NCBI RefSeq assembly: GCF_900156495.1
Contig: NZ_FTNT01000009.1
Coordinates: 62,001 to 126,000, forward strand
DNA: 64,000 bases
Origin: Williamsia sterculiae
Lineage (GTDB): Bacteria > Actinomycetota > Actinomycetes > Mycobacteriales > Mycobacteriaceae
Reading direction: 5' to 3'
In this document: in pieces, positions 1-8,378 of the stretch
Position numbering within the stretch: position 1 is the stretch's first letter
Layout of the letters: each line of letters begins with the position of its first letter
Notes under the pieces: generated by a model
Database searches by the model: none
Told to the model about the DNA's origin: nothing
What the model saw: only the letters and a program-made list of their open reading frames with translations
Position numbers and translations under genes: made by a program

Positions 1-61
1 CCGCCAGTTCGAGGGCGCTGTTCGCACCCGGTCCGGGTAGATACCCGACGGCCACGCTCAT
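1..61 (-). CDS. Universal stress protein-like N-terminus (partial)
   Basis: Only the first 20 codons lie in the window; the gene runs off the left edge. The visible peptide begins MSVAVGYLPGPG followed by a small alpha-helical start (NSALELA), which is the usual beta-1/ATP-loop opening of UspA-family proteins. The ATG at 61-59 overlaps the TGA of the upstream amino acid permease (60-58) in an ATGA arrangement, so the two are probably translationally coupled. Permease plus Usp pairs are common in actinobacteria. The family call rests on a very short peptide and is tentative. Confidence 0.5.
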   Translation of the reverse strand, partial: MSVAVGYLPGPGANSALELA

Positions 62-1512
62 GATTCGCCCAGCGGGTCGTCGGTGACATTGAGCAGGGAG
101 TGATGTCGGCCCCAGAACAGGTAGAAGGTCACCACCACCGCCACCCAGACCAGGAAGAACAGATACGTGTACCAGTGCAGTCCGGACAACACGTAGATGC
201 AGGCCGCTATGGCGAGGATCGGGGTCACCGGGTACAGCGGAACCTTGAACGGTCGATGCAGATCCGGCACGCGGACCCGCAGGATGATCACACCCGCGCT
301 GACCACGATGAAGGCCACCAGGGTGCCGATGGACACCATGTCGGCCAGATAGTCCAGCGGGATGAATCCGGCCAGGATCGACACCACCACCGCGACCACG
401 ACGGTGTTGTTCACCGGCGTCAGTGTCTGCGGGTTCACCTTGGTGAAGAACTTCGGCAGCATGCCGTCGCGGCCCATCGCGAACAGGATGCGGGTCTGGC
501 CGTACATGGTCACCAGGGTCACCGAGAAGATGGAGATGACCGCGCCGGCGGACAGGATCAGCGACGGCCACGACGCCCCGGTCACGTCGTCGAGGATCTG
601 CGCCAGGCCGGCCTCCTCCTGCCCCTCGAACTTCGACGCCTGCTGTGCGCCGATCGCGGCGAAGGAGACCAGCACGTAGATCGCCACCACGGTGATCAAC
701 GCCGCGATCAGGGCGCGCGGCATGGTCTTCTGTGGGTCCTTCACCTCCTCACCGGCGGTCGACACGGAGTCGAGTCCGATGAAGGAGAAGAAGATGGTGC
801 CCGCCGCCAGGGTCACGCCGCTGAATCCCTCGGGGGCGAACGGACTGAGGTTCCCGGCGTCGAAGGCGCTGAACGCGATCGCCGCGAACATCGCCAGCAC
901 ACCGAGTTTGATGAACACCATCACGGTGTTGACCCGAGCCGACTCGCTTGCCCCGCGGATCAACAGCACCGCGCACATCGCCACCAGGATGATCGCGGGC
1001 AGGTTCACCACCCCGGGGTCGGAGTCCCACGGGGCCGCGCTGAGCACGTGCGGGATGGCGGGGATGTGCAGATCTCGGAGCAGTTCGTTGAGGTAACCGC
1101 TCCAGCCGACGGCGACCGCGGCCGTCGACACCCCGTACTCCAACAGCAGGCAGGCGGCGACGCCCATCGCCACCACCTCGCCGAGGGTGGCGTAGGCGTA
1201 GGAGTAGGTGGACCCCGAGACCGGCACCGCCGACGCCATCTCCGCGTAGCAGATGGCGGCGAGCCCGGCCGCGACGCCTGCGACGAGGAACGAGATGATC
1301 ACCGCGGGCCCGGCCTCCGGGACGGCTTGCGACATCACGAAGAAGATGCCGGTGCCCACGGTCGCGCCGACGCCGAAGCTGGTCAGTTGCAGGGTCGAGA
1401 TGTTGCGGTTCAGACCGGTGTCCGCTTCGGCCTGATCACCCTGCGGAAGCGGTTTCAGGCGGAACAGCGTGGCGGGTGTCAGCGGTACACGCGGAGTTCG
1501 CGAAGTGGACAT
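58..1512 (-). CDS. APC-family amino acid permease
   Basis: A 484-residue integral membrane protein of the amino acid-polyamine-organocation superfamily, probably importing an amino acid with a proton in symport. The first membrane segment carries the unwound substrate-binding motif GVGATVGTGIF, followed by the conserved AGLAAICYAEM stretch of the second segment and about 12 hydrophobic segments in all. The N-terminal region (about 35 residues, with LNRNISTLQL just before the first helix) and the C-terminal end are cytoplasmic and polar. The layout resembles the cationic amino acid transporter (YfnA/YhdG-like) subgroup; the actual substrate cannot be read from the sequence. It overlaps the following stress-protein gene by four bases. 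A 64-base divergent gap separates its start from the next operon. Confidence 0.88.
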   Translation of the reverse strand: MSTSRTPRVPLTPATLFRLKPLPQGDQAEADTGLNRNISTLQLTSFGVGATVGTGIFFVMSQAVPEAGPAVIISFLVAGVAAGLAAICYAEMASAVPVSGSTYSYAYATLGEVVAMGVAACLLLEYGVSTAAVAVGWSGYLNELLRDLHIPAIPHVLSAAPWDSDPGVVNLPAIILVAMCAVLLIRGASESARVNTVMVFIKLGVLAMFAAIAFSAFDAGNLSPFAPEGFSGVTLAAGTIFFSFIGLDSVSTAGEEVKDPQKTMPRALIAALITVVAIYVLVSFAAIGAQQASKFEGQEEAGLAQILDDVTGASWPSLILSAGAVISIFSVTLVTMYGQTRILFAMGRDGMLPKFFTKVNPQTLTPVNNTVVVAVVVSILAGFIPLDYLADMVSIGTLVAFIVVSAGVIILRVRVPDLHRPFKVPLYPVTPILAIAACIYVLSGLHWYTYLFFLVWVAVVVTFYLFWGRHHSLLNVTDDPLGES

Positions 1513-1576
1513 GCCTCATCTCACCACCGTTGGTCCTGGACGGCGCGTCGAATGACCCGTCCTATCATGGCGCCAC

Positions 1577-2086
1577 ATGGCTACGCTGCGGTTCACTCGG
1601 GCGCCCGCCGACCCGGTTCCCGCCCGGGTCGTCTGGGCCGTCGTCGTGCTCGTACTGGCGGTGACGGTGGTGACCGCCGTGTTCGTGGCCCGTTGGGTGT
1701 CGTCCTCGCCCGGATACGGCGACGACGCCCGCCGACAGGTCGTCCGCAGGGAAGTGGGGTTGCTCGTCACGCCCGACGCCGCGGATCCGGACCGGTCCCG
1801 CGAGATCCTGGCGGGCGCCACCGGGACCTTCCGTGATGCGTTCGCCCAGTCGGCCGACGCGTACACCCGGTTCGTGCGTCAGGTGGGGACGGTGTCGCGG
1901 GGCGAGGTCGACGGGATGGGGTTGGAGTCGGTCGACGGCGACGTCACGCGTCATCTGGTCACGGCCTGGGTGGCGACGACCCGCGCGGGCGAGTCCGCGG
2001 GCAGCGTGGCGCGGTTCCGGTTGCGCGTGGCCGTGGAACCGGACGGGGCACAGCTGAAGGTGTCCGACCTGCAGTTGCTCTCGTGA
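1577..2086 (+). CDS. Mce-associated-like membrane protein 1
   Basis: 169 residues: a short cytoplasmic N-terminus, one membrane segment (about residues 18-41) and an extracytoplasmic domain of about 125 residues. The layout and the closing hydrophobic strand (ending KVSDLQLLS) match the Mce-associated membrane protein type found beside mce lipid-import operons, but no mce gene is in this window. It is the first of four tandem genes that overlap by four bases each (here GTGA at 2083-2086), so they are probably one transcript and one complex. The function is unknown; assignment to the family is by architecture and weak motif resemblance. Confidence 0.6.
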   Translation: MATLRFTRAPADPVPARVVWAVVVLVLAVTVVTAVFVARWVSSSPGYGDDARRQVVRREVGLLVTPDAADPDRSREILAGATGTFRDAFAQSADAYTRFVRQVGTVSRGEVDGMGLESVDGDVTRHLVTAWVATTRAGESAGSVARFRLRVAVEPDGAQLKVSDLQLLS

Positions 2087-2691
2087 TGCGGGTGATGGGG
2101 ATCGCCGCGGCCGTGGCCGCTCTCGTGCTGACGGTCGTCACCGGGGTCGTCGCGGGTTTTCCGATCTGGTGGTTCCCGGCGGTGGGATTGGTCGTCGGCG
2201 CGGTCACCGGGGTACCGGTGCTGGGGCGGGCGGTCGGCGGAGCGGGAGTCGCGATCGTGGCCGCGGTGCTGACGGTGGTCGCCACCGCGACGCTGTGCTG
2301 TTCGGTGTGCGCGGTGCGATACGTCCAGGTGTCCGGGGTCGCGCAGGCGCGGGCGCAGATCCGCGACACGGCGGGGACCACGGTGTGCCTCGGTCTCACG
2401 CGGCGTGCCGACCACCGTGAGGCCGATGCGGCCGCCGCCGACCGGGTGGCCACGGGGGCGTTCGCCGCCCAGTTGACGGCCGCGCGGATCACCGACCCGC
2501 GGAGCACGACGTCGGTGACCTGTGTCCCGGTGCGCGCCGGGGTGGTTCGCGCCGACCGCCACAGCGCCGACGCCCTGGTGGCGGTGAACCTCACCGAGTC
2601 GGGCAGCGGTGTGCGGGGTGAGGTGGTGACCGCCCATCTGCTGCGAATCGACGGTCGGTGGCGGATCGAGCGTCTGGACACGGTCTCGTGA
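2083..2691 (+). CDS. Mce-associated-like membrane protein 2
   Basis: 202 residues starting at the GTG that overlaps the previous stop; the ATG at 2086 is the alternative. Three hydrophobic segments fill the first ~80 residues (the third is rich in Ala, Val, Thr and Cys), followed by an extracytoplasmic domain that ends GRWRIERLDTVS. That ending parallels the ends of its three neighbours (W-x-I-E-x-L pattern). Four Cys residues lie in or near the third membrane segment (CCSVC) and the following loop. No catalytic motif is visible. Probably a diverged paralogue of the gene before it, acting at the cell envelope. Confidence 0.6.
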   Translation: MMRVMGIAAAVAALVLTVVTGVVAGFPIWWFPAVGLVVGAVTGVPVLGRAVGGAGVAIVAAVLTVVATATLCCSVCAVRYVQVSGVAQARAQIRDTAGTTVCLGLTRRADHREADAAAADRVATGAFAAQLTAARITDPRSTTSVTCVPVRAGVVRADRHSADALVAVNLTESGSGVRGEVVTAHLLRIDGRWRIERLDTVS

Positions 2692-3164
2692 GGCGGTGGG
2701 TCGTCGCGGCGGGCGTGGTGTCGACTGTCGGGCTGGTGGTCGTGGTGGTGGTGCTGTCGGTGCTCGGCAACCGTGCCGACGGTCGGTCACACCGCGCCGA
2801 CGACGCGCTCCGGGCCGTACGCGCGGGAGTGACCACCCTGCTGACCTCCGACCCCGGTGCGCCGCAGCGGTACGTCGATACCGCCCTGTCGGTCACCGCG
2901 GGTGAACTGCACCAGCGCATCTCGTCCTCCCGATCGGAGGTGGTGGCGGCCGTGGCGGCGCAGCGGCAACCCAGTACCGGGGCCGTGCTCACGGCGGCGC
3001 TGACGAGTGCCGACGACGCCGGGGACGTCGAGACGCTGGTGGTCGCCGCGGCCTCGGATCCCGAGCTGCTGGGCGGCACCCCGGGCCGCGCGCGACTCGT
3101 GCTGTCGGTGACCGTGTCGCCCGTCGGTGGGAGCTGGAAGATCGAACGGGCACAGGCACGATGA
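2688..3164 (+). CDS. Mce-associated-like membrane protein 3
   Basis: 158 residues if it starts at the GTG at 2688, which makes a GTGA overlap with the upstream stop; an upstream in-frame GTG at 2658 exists but would overlap the neighbour by 34 bases, so 2688 is preferred. One membrane segment (about residues 3-25) is followed by an outside domain ending in SWKIERAQAR, the same closing pattern as the flanking proteins. This single-segment form is the one closest to the classical Mce-associated protein layout. Function unknown. Confidence 0.6.
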   Translation: MRRWVVAAGVVSTVGLVVVVVVLSVLGNRADGRSHRADDALRAVRAGVTTLLTSDPGAPQRYVDTALSVTAGELHQRISSSRSEVVAAVAAQRQPSTGAVLTAALTSADDAGDVETLVVAAASDPELLGGTPGRARLVLSVTVSPVGGSWKIERAQAR

Positions 3165-3823
3165 ACGCGCGTGCGCTGTCGGCGGTGGTGTGGTCGCTGA
3201 CCGTGGTGTCGGTCGTGGCCGTGGTGGCCGCCGCGGTGATCGTCGACGCGGCGAGCTGGTGGTTGGTCCCCGCGATACCGGCGGTGGTGGTGACGGTCGG
3301 CGCGGCGCTGGTGGTCGCCCGGGGCGGTGCGTCGATGTGGCTGCCGGTCGCGGGGATGACGCTGGTGATCTGTGCGGCCACCACCGCGGTGGCGGTGGCG
3401 GGGGAGTCCGAGGATCGCCCGCGGACCGACCCCGGGCTGGTGGCCGCGGCGAGTGATGCGGTGGGGGTGGTGTTCACCTTCTCGCCGGACGGCCTGGATC
3501 GGGCGCGGGTGTCGGTCGACGCCTGGGTGACCGATCCGCTGCGCACCGACTACCGGGTGCAGGGGCCCGACGTCGTGTTACCGGCGGCGGTGGAGACGCG
3601 GGCGACGATGTCCACGACCGTCACCGGCGCGGCGGTCGACCGCCGCGCCGGCGACACCGCGCGAGTGCTGGTCTTCGCCGACCAGACCATCTCGGTGCCG
3701 CAGCAGTCGGGCGGTTCCGGCACCGAGCAGGTCGTGCCGATCACCCGCTGGGCGATCATGCGCAGGGTCGACGACCGGTGGCTGCTGGCCGAACTGCAGA
3801 CCGTCGGCCCCGGCGGTACCTGA
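3161..3823 (+). CDS. Mce-associated-like membrane protein 4
   Basis: 220 residues, beginning with an ATGA overlap to the preceding gene. Three hydrophobic segments lie in the first ~85 residues, followed by an extracytoplasmic domain of about 130 residues ending RWLLAELQTV. Like protein 2 it has extra membrane segments compared with proteins 1 and 3, so the operon alternates one-segment and three-segment versions of what seems to be the same soluble domain. It is the last gene of the operon; repeats and imperfect hairpins lie directly behind it. No enzyme motif is seen. Confidence 0.6.
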   Translation: MNARALSAVVWSLTVVSVVAVVAAAVIVDAASWWLVPAIPAVVVTVGAALVVARGGASMWLPVAGMTLVICAATTAVAVAGESEDRPRTDPGLVAAASDAVGVVFTFSPDGLDRARVSVDAWVTDPLRTDYRVQGPDVVLPAAVETRATMSTTVTGAAVDRRAGDTARVLVFADQTISVPQQSGGSGTEQVVPITRWAIMRRVDDRWLLAELQTVGPGGT

Positions 3824-3829
3824 CCCCCA

Positions 3830-3913
3830 CCCGCCGAGCGGGCCGAAACTCCCGCCGAGCGGGCCGCAACCGCGCAACGACGGCCCACTCGAGCGCAACG
3901 ACGGCCCACTCGA
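3830..3913. repeat. Two pairs of ~21-base tandem repeats between convergent genes
   Basis: Bases 3830-3850 and 3851-3870 are near-identical copies of a unit with core CCGAGCGGGCCG. Bases 3872-3892 and 3893-3913 are two perfect 21-base copies with core ACGGCCCACTCGA. The core of the second pair is nearly the reverse complement of the first (one mismatch in ten), so the block can fold into stem-loops. It sits between the stop of the four-gene operon and the stop of the oppositely directed reductase gene, where a bidirectional transcription terminator would be expected. Confidence 0.7.
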
Positions 3914-3934
3914 CGGGTGGGAGCGACGCTCGAG

Positions 3935-4987
3935 TCAGAAGGCGATGTGTACCACCGGTGACGTCGGATGGGCCTGACAGCCGAGGATGTACCCGTCGGC
4001 GATGTCCTCCTCGTCCAGCGCACCCGGGTTGTCCATCTCCACCGAACCGTCGGTGACCGTGCATGCGCACGAACCGCATTCGCCTTCGCGGCACGAATAC
4101 GGCACGTCGATGCCCGCGTCGAGCATGATGTCGACCAGAGTCTGACTCTTCGGCCACGCGAGCTCGTGGACCTCACCGTCGAGCTCCACCTCCGCGGTCG
4201 ACGCGGAGGCCACCTCGGCCGCGGTGACCTCGACGTGCTCACGCTCGGCGAAGGGGTCGCCCGACAAGGAGGTGAACACCTCGGCGTGCACGGTCGCGTG
4301 GGCGAACCCTGCCGCGGCCAACGCGTCGTGCACCGCGGCCATGAACGGCTCGGGGCCGCACATGAAGGTCTCCCGACCGCGGAACGGGGCGAACACCGAC
4401 GCCAGGGTCTGCGCGGTGGGCAACCCCTGCAACGACTCCAACCAGTGCACCACGAGCACCCGATCGGGATGTGCGGCCTGCAGATGACGCAGCTCCTCGG
4501 CGAAGATCACGTCGGTCTCGCCACGGTTGGCGTAGAGCAGGGTCACCGCGGGTGAACCCGCCCGCAGAGCGGACTTCAGGATCGAGATCACCGGGGTGAT
4601 CCCACTGCCCGCCGCGGCCAGCAGCAGTGGCGCGCTCAGGTCCGCCGGGGTGAAGACGCCCGACGGCGGCAGCGACTCCAGTTCGTCGCCCACCGCGACG
4701 TTGTCGCAGAGCCAGTTCGATCCGTACCCGTCCACGGTCCGCTTCACCGTCACCTTCGGGGCGGGATCCAACGACGGTGACGACGCCAGCGAATAGCACC
4801 GTGCGACAGATCCGGTGCGGTCGCTCGGGATACGCAGCGTCAGGAACTGCCCGGGTCGGTAGTCGAACGACCCGCGACTCTCCTCGGGGACCGCGAACAC
4901 CAGCGACTTCGCGTCGACCGACTCCTCGATCACGTCGGTGACGGTCAGGATCACGCTGCGTGGACCGGGTGGGGTCGGCGATGACAT
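3935..4987 (-). CDS. kshB: 3-ketosteroid 9-alpha-hydroxylase reductase subunit (KshB-type)
   Basis: 350 residues with the three parts of a class IA Rieske oxygenase reductase: an FAD domain with RPGQFLTLRIPSD and the RCYSLASSP flavin motif, an NADH domain with the GSGITPVISI loop and the FMCGPEPFM motif, and a C-terminal plant-type 2Fe-2S domain with CREGECGSCAC plus the distal Cys in LGCQAHP. The stretch LHWLESLQGLP-like (here VHWLESLQGLP) and the overall order match KshB, which passes electrons from NADH to the oxygenase KshA during opening of the steroid B ring. A PaaE-type phenylacetyl-CoA epoxidase reductase is the main alternative. No kshA is adjacent. The start is supported by a GAGAGG ribosome site about nine bases upstream. 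Confidence 0.78.
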   Translation of the reverse strand: MSSPTPPGPRSVILTVTDVIEESVDAKSLVFAVPEESRGSFDYRPGQFLTLRIPSDRTGSVARCYSLASSPSLDPAPKVTVKRTVDGYGSNWLCDNVAVGDELESLPPSGVFTPADLSAPLLLAAAGSGITPVISILKSALRAGSPAVTLLYANRGETDVIFAEELRHLQAAHPDRVLVVHWLESLQGLPTAQTLASVFAPFRGRETFMCGPEPFMAAVHDALAAAGFAHATVHAEVFTSLSGDPFAEREHVEVTAAEVASASTAEVELDGEVHELAWPKSQTLVDIMLDAGIDVPYSCREGECGSCACTVTDGSVEMDNPGALDEEDIADGYILGCQAHPTSPVVHIAF

Positions 4988-5150
4988 CTGCGGAGACCTC
5001 TCGAGGTGGTGCGGGCTGGTGTCGGCCCGATGCTCGCGGGGAGTCCGACCGGGACCCCGACGAGGGTACGGACGCCCGCCGCCGACGGCTCGACGAGGTC
5101 GGGTCCACCACCGTCGGCGACGAGATTGTCACGCGCCGCTGTCCCGCGAC

Positions 5151-6266
5151 TCAGGTCCAGACGGTGGTCACGTCGGTGGCCTCGCGACTCGGCGGGGTGG
5201 GCCGCGCGGTCGCCGTCCTGGAGAACCGCGGCGCGGGCGCGGCCTGCCGCACCCCGTCGATCTCCACCAGGTTGTCGCGGGCGGCCATGTGCGGGTCGTC
5301 GGGTGCCTCGGCGAAGGTGAGTACCGGGGTGGTGCAGGCATCGGTGCCCGCGAACACCTCCGCCCACTCGTCGCGGGTGCGGGTCTTGAACACGTCGGTG
5401 AACGTCGCACGCAATGTCGGCCACGACGCCACGTCGTTCTGCGCGGGCACGTCGGCATCCGACAACCCGAGGCCGGCCAGTAATTGTGCATAGAACTGCG
5501 GCTCGATGGCGCCGACCGCCATGTATTTGCCGTCGGAGGTCTCGTAGACGTCGTAGTACGGCGCGCCGGTGTCGAGCATGTTGGTGCCGCGTTCGTCGGT
5601 CCAGAGGTTGATGCCGCGGAAGGCCCAGATCATCTGTCCCAGCACTGATGCGCCGTCCACCATGGCCGCGTCGACCACCTGGCCGCGATCGGACTGTTGA
5701 CGTTCGACCAACGCGGCGAGCACCCCGAGGACCAGGAACATCGACCCACCGCCGAAGTCGCCGACCATGTTCAGGGGCGGCACCGGGCGTTCCCCCGCTC
5801 GACCGATGGCGTGCAGCAGGCCGGTGGACGAGATGTAGTTGATGTCGTGTCCGGCACGCGCGGCCATCGGGCCGTCCTGACCCCAGCCCGTCATCCGGCC
5901 GTAGACCAGCCGCGGGTTCACGTCGAGGAGGTCATCGGGTCCGAGACCGAGCCGTTCCATCACCCCGGGACGGAAGCCCTCGAGCAGCACGTCGGCCTTG
6001 GCGACCAGTTGGGTGATCTGCGCGCGATCGTCGGGGTTCTTCAGATCCACCTCGATCACGCGTCGGCCGCGGAGCAACTGGTCGGCGGGCAGTCCCGGTG
6101 TCGGCAGGGTGCCCGCCCGCTGGACGCGCAACACGTCGGCGCCGAGATCCGCCAGCATCATCGCCGCGTGCGGTCCCGGCCCGATGCCCGCGAACTCCAG
6201 GACCCGAATGCCGGACAGCGGTCCGGCGCGTCCGGTGGTGGTGTCGGGTACGGGTTGCTGCGGCAT
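5151..6266 (-). CDS. Alpha-methylacyl-CoA racemase / family III CoA-transferase
   Basis: 371 residues. The start at 6266 is chosen over an upstream in-frame start at 6311 because AGGAGG lies nine bases before it. The protein has the family III CoA-transferase fold signatures: [22 protein letters not shown] at the N-terminus (shown here as its first residues LSGIRVLEF), then GHDINYI and GDFGGGSM. His140 and Asp170 are spaced 30 apart, as are the catalytic His/Asp pair of mycobacterial MCR, so epimerisation of 2-methyl-branched acyl-CoAs is more likely than CoA transfer. In actinobacteria this step is needed to degrade sterol side chains and branched fatty acids, which fits the KshB-type neighbour 163 bases downstream. 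Substrate not determinable. Confidence 0.82.
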   Translation of the reverse strand: MPQQPVPDTTTGRAGPLSGIRVLEFAGIGPGPHAAMMLADLGADVLRVQRAGTLPTPGLPADQLLRGRRVIEVDLKNPDDRAQITQLVAKADVLLEGFRPGVMERLGLGPDDLLDVNPRLVYGRMTGWGQDGPMAARAGHDINYISSTGLLHAIGRAGERPVPPLNMVGDFGGGSMFLVLGVLAALVERQQSDRGQVVDAAMVDGASVLGQMIWAFRGINLWTDERGTNMLDTGAPYYDVYETSDGKYMAVGAIEPQFYAQLLAGLGLSDADVPAQNDVASWPTLRATFTDVFKTRTRDEWAEVFAGTDACTTPVLTFAEAPDDPHMAARDNLVEIDGVRQAAPAPRFSRTATARPTPPSREATDVTTVWT

Positions 6267-6432
6267 CTTCGTCGACCTCCTGCACGGACCCGGGGACGTG
6301 TCCGGGGTCACCTCTGTAGGAACAGCATTTCATATCTGTATCAGCGCGCGGTGGCACGGGTGAGCAGGACGACGGGTTTCGACGTGGCTCGGATCGGCAC
6401 GTCGCGAGGCCCGGTTGACTACCATCTGTCCG

Positions 6433-7899
6433 ATGACCTGTGCCGCCGCGTCCGATGCCCGGACCCGGCGCGACGACCTCGATCTGCCCGTCGGCTTCCA
6501 GGTGCAGGTGGACCTGGCCGCGGTGGTCGGCGGTGATCGGCGTCGGCTACTGGGTGGGTCTCCACCGAAGCTGATGCGGTTGTCCGAACACGCCGCGTCG
6601 AGGATCTCGGCCGACGGTCGGTTGCGGGTGGCCGATCCGCAGTCGGCACTGTTGGCCCGCGCGCTGCTCACGGCGGGTGTGGCCCATCCCCGGCCGATGT
6701 TCGGGCCGTCCACCGACGAGGTGACGGTGGTGATCCCCGTCCGCGACAACCAGTCCGGGCTCGACCGCCTGCTGGCGGCGTTGTCCGGCCGGTGTCCGGT
6801 GATCGTGGTCGACGACGGCTCCGTGACACCCGTGGACACGCCCATCGCTCGAGTCATCCGCGTCGACCGCAGCCTCGGCCCCGCTGCGGCCCGCAACGCT
6901 GGTGCGGCAGCGGCGGACACGGCGTTCCTGGCTTTCCTCGACAGCGACGTGGTGCCCACGGCGGGTTGGTTGGACGTCCTGCTCACCCACTTCTCCGATC
7001 CCACGGTGGCCCTGGTGGCCCCACGCATCGTGCCGTTGCGGGTCGACGGCGGACCGGCGTTGCGGTACCAGGCGTTGTGTTCGTCGCTGGACATGGGTCG
7101 GGTCGAGGCCCCGGTCAGTCCCGGGACCCCGGTGCCGTCGGTCTCTGCCGCGGCGATGGTGGTGCGACGCAGCGCGTTCACCGATGTGGGCGGGTTCGAC
7201 GAGTCCATGCGGGCCGCCGAGGATGTGGACCTGTGCTGGCGTCTCGCCGCCGTCGGTGCCGCCATGCGATACGAACCGATCGCGACCGCGGCCCACGACC
7301 ACCGCGACACCCTGGTCGACGCGCTGGTGTGGCGTCGTCACCACGGAACCGGTGCGGCTCTGTTGACCGATCGGCATCGGCGACTGGCCGCACCCGTGGT
7401 GCTGTCCCGACCGATGGTCCTGGTGGCCGCGGGGTTGATGAGTCGCTCGACCGTCGGGCTGGTCCTGGCCGTGGGCATGGCGGTCGTCGTCGCGGCTCGG
7501 GCGCGCCAGCGCGTCGTCGAACTTCCCGACGCCTGGCGTGCGGCGGCGGTGTCGACCGTCCGATCGATGGGTCTGGGACTGCTGCAACTGGCCTCCGCCC
7601 TGTGCCGCGCGTACTGGCCTCTGTCGATCGGGGCGGCCGTGGTGTCCCGCCGAGCCCGCCGGACCCTGATCACGCTGGCCGTCGCCGAGGCCGGGGTGGA
7701 ATGGGTGCGGACCGAATTGCTGTGCCCGGAGGCGTTGCCGCGTCTGGGCCTGCCGATGTTCTTCGCCGTACGCCGGCTCGACGACCTCGCCTACGGCACC
7801 GGCGTCTGGCAGGGCGCACTGCATCGTCGGAGGGTGAACGCATTGCTCCCGTCGACCGGTCCCGGCCTCGTGGGTCTGCCCGTCGGCGGGGGTGCGTGA
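6433..7899 (+). CDS. mftF: Mycofactocin-type glycosyltransferase (MftF family)
   Basis: 488 residues from the ATG at 6433 (a TTG at 6415 is in frame but less likely). A family 2 glycosyltransferase core occupies the middle: EVTVVIPVRDNQSGL, VIVVDDGS, a DSD nucleotide-sugar metal motif in FLDSDVVPTAGW, and an acceptor-site ED in RAAEDVDLCWRL. The ~95-residue N-terminal region (LPVGFQVQVD, MRLSEHAA) and the C-terminal segments with weak membrane helices are as in MftF, which adds beta-1,4 glucose chains to the redox cofactor mycofactocin. The usual partners mftA-E are not in the window, so it is either isolated here or a paralogue. It is transcribed away from the racemase gene across a 166-base gap. 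Confidence 0.75.
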   Translation: MTCAAASDARTRRDDLDLPVGFQVQVDLAAVVGGDRRRLLGGSPPKLMRLSEHAASRISADGRLRVADPQSALLARALLTAGVAHPRPMFGPSTDEVTVVIPVRDNQSGLDRLLAALSGRCPVIVVDDGSVTPVDTPIARVIRVDRSLGPAAARNAGAAAADTAFLAFLDSDVVPTAGWLDVLLTHFSDPTVALVAPRIVPLRVDGGPALRYQALCSSLDMGRVEAPVSPGTPVPSVSAAAMVVRRSAFTDVGGFDESMRAAEDVDLCWRLAAVGAAMRYEPIATAAHDHRDTLVDALVWRRHHGTGAALLTDRHRRLAAPVVLSRPMVLVAAGLMSRSTVGLVLAVGMAVVVAARARQRVVELPDAWRAAAVSTVRSMGLGLLQLASALCRAYWPLSIGAAVVSRRARRTLITLAVAEAGVEWVRTELLCPEALPRLGLPMFFAVRRLDDLAYGTGVWQGALHRRRVNALLPSTGPGLVGLPVGGGA

Positions 7900-7944
7900 C
7901 CGCGCAGCTCGCCACGCCGGTCGATGGCTCACTAGGTTGGGGTG

Positions 7945-8370
7945 ATGACCACTCTCACCGATCGCGATGTGCTCACTTTCCTCACCGAGGGAACCAAGAC
8001 CGGGCATCTCGGCTACCTCGCCTCCGATGGCCGGCCGTTGGCCGCGCCGGTCTGGTTCGTCGTGGAGGACGATCACATCGCCTTCAACACCGGCGCCGCC
8101 ACCGCGAAGGGCCGGGCCATCGCCCGGGATCCGCGGGTCGTCTTCACCGTCGACCTGCCCGCGCCGCCCTACGCCTTCGTCCAGGTGCAGGGGATCGCGG
8201 AGACCTCCGACGACCTCGCCGAGGTGCGTCGGGTGGCCACGGCCACCGGTGGTCGCTACATGGGCGCCGACCGTGCCGAGGAGTTCGGCGCCCGCAACGG
8301 AGTGCCCGGGGAGCTGGTGGTCCGGATCCGGCCGACGAAGGTCATCGCGCAACTCGACGCCACCGCCTGA
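7945..8370 (+). CDS. PPOX/FDOR-class flavin or F420-dependent oxidoreductase
   Basis: 141 residues forming a single split-barrel domain of the pyridoxamine 5'-phosphate oxidase-like / flavin-deazaflavin oxidoreductase superfamily. The pattern TGHLGYLASDGRPLAAPVWFV at the N-terminus (family start motif, first strand pair) and TAKGRAIARDPRVVF are typical of the small F420- or FMN-binding members found in many copies in mycobacteria and relatives. The size is the minimum for a monomer of the usual homodimer. Either ATG 7945 or GTG 7942 may be the start. It follows the glycosyltransferase by 45 bases on the same strand and ends eight bases before the convergent acyltransferase gene. The substrate is unknown. 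Confidence 0.72.
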   Translation: MTTLTDRDVLTFLTEGTKTGHLGYLASDGRPLAAPVWFVVEDDHIAFNTGAATAKGRAIARDPRVVFTVDLPAPPYAFVQVQGIAETSDDLAEVRRVATATGGRYMGADRAEEFGARNGVPGELVVRIRPTKVIAQLDATA

Positions 8371-8378
8371 GCGACGGG

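Noticed and set aside
100-1836. 578-codon open frame on the plus strand across the permease gene
   Set aside because: Antisense to a convincing 12-segment permease; the translation is a His/Asp/Gln-rich shadow and extends into the next real gene in another frame.
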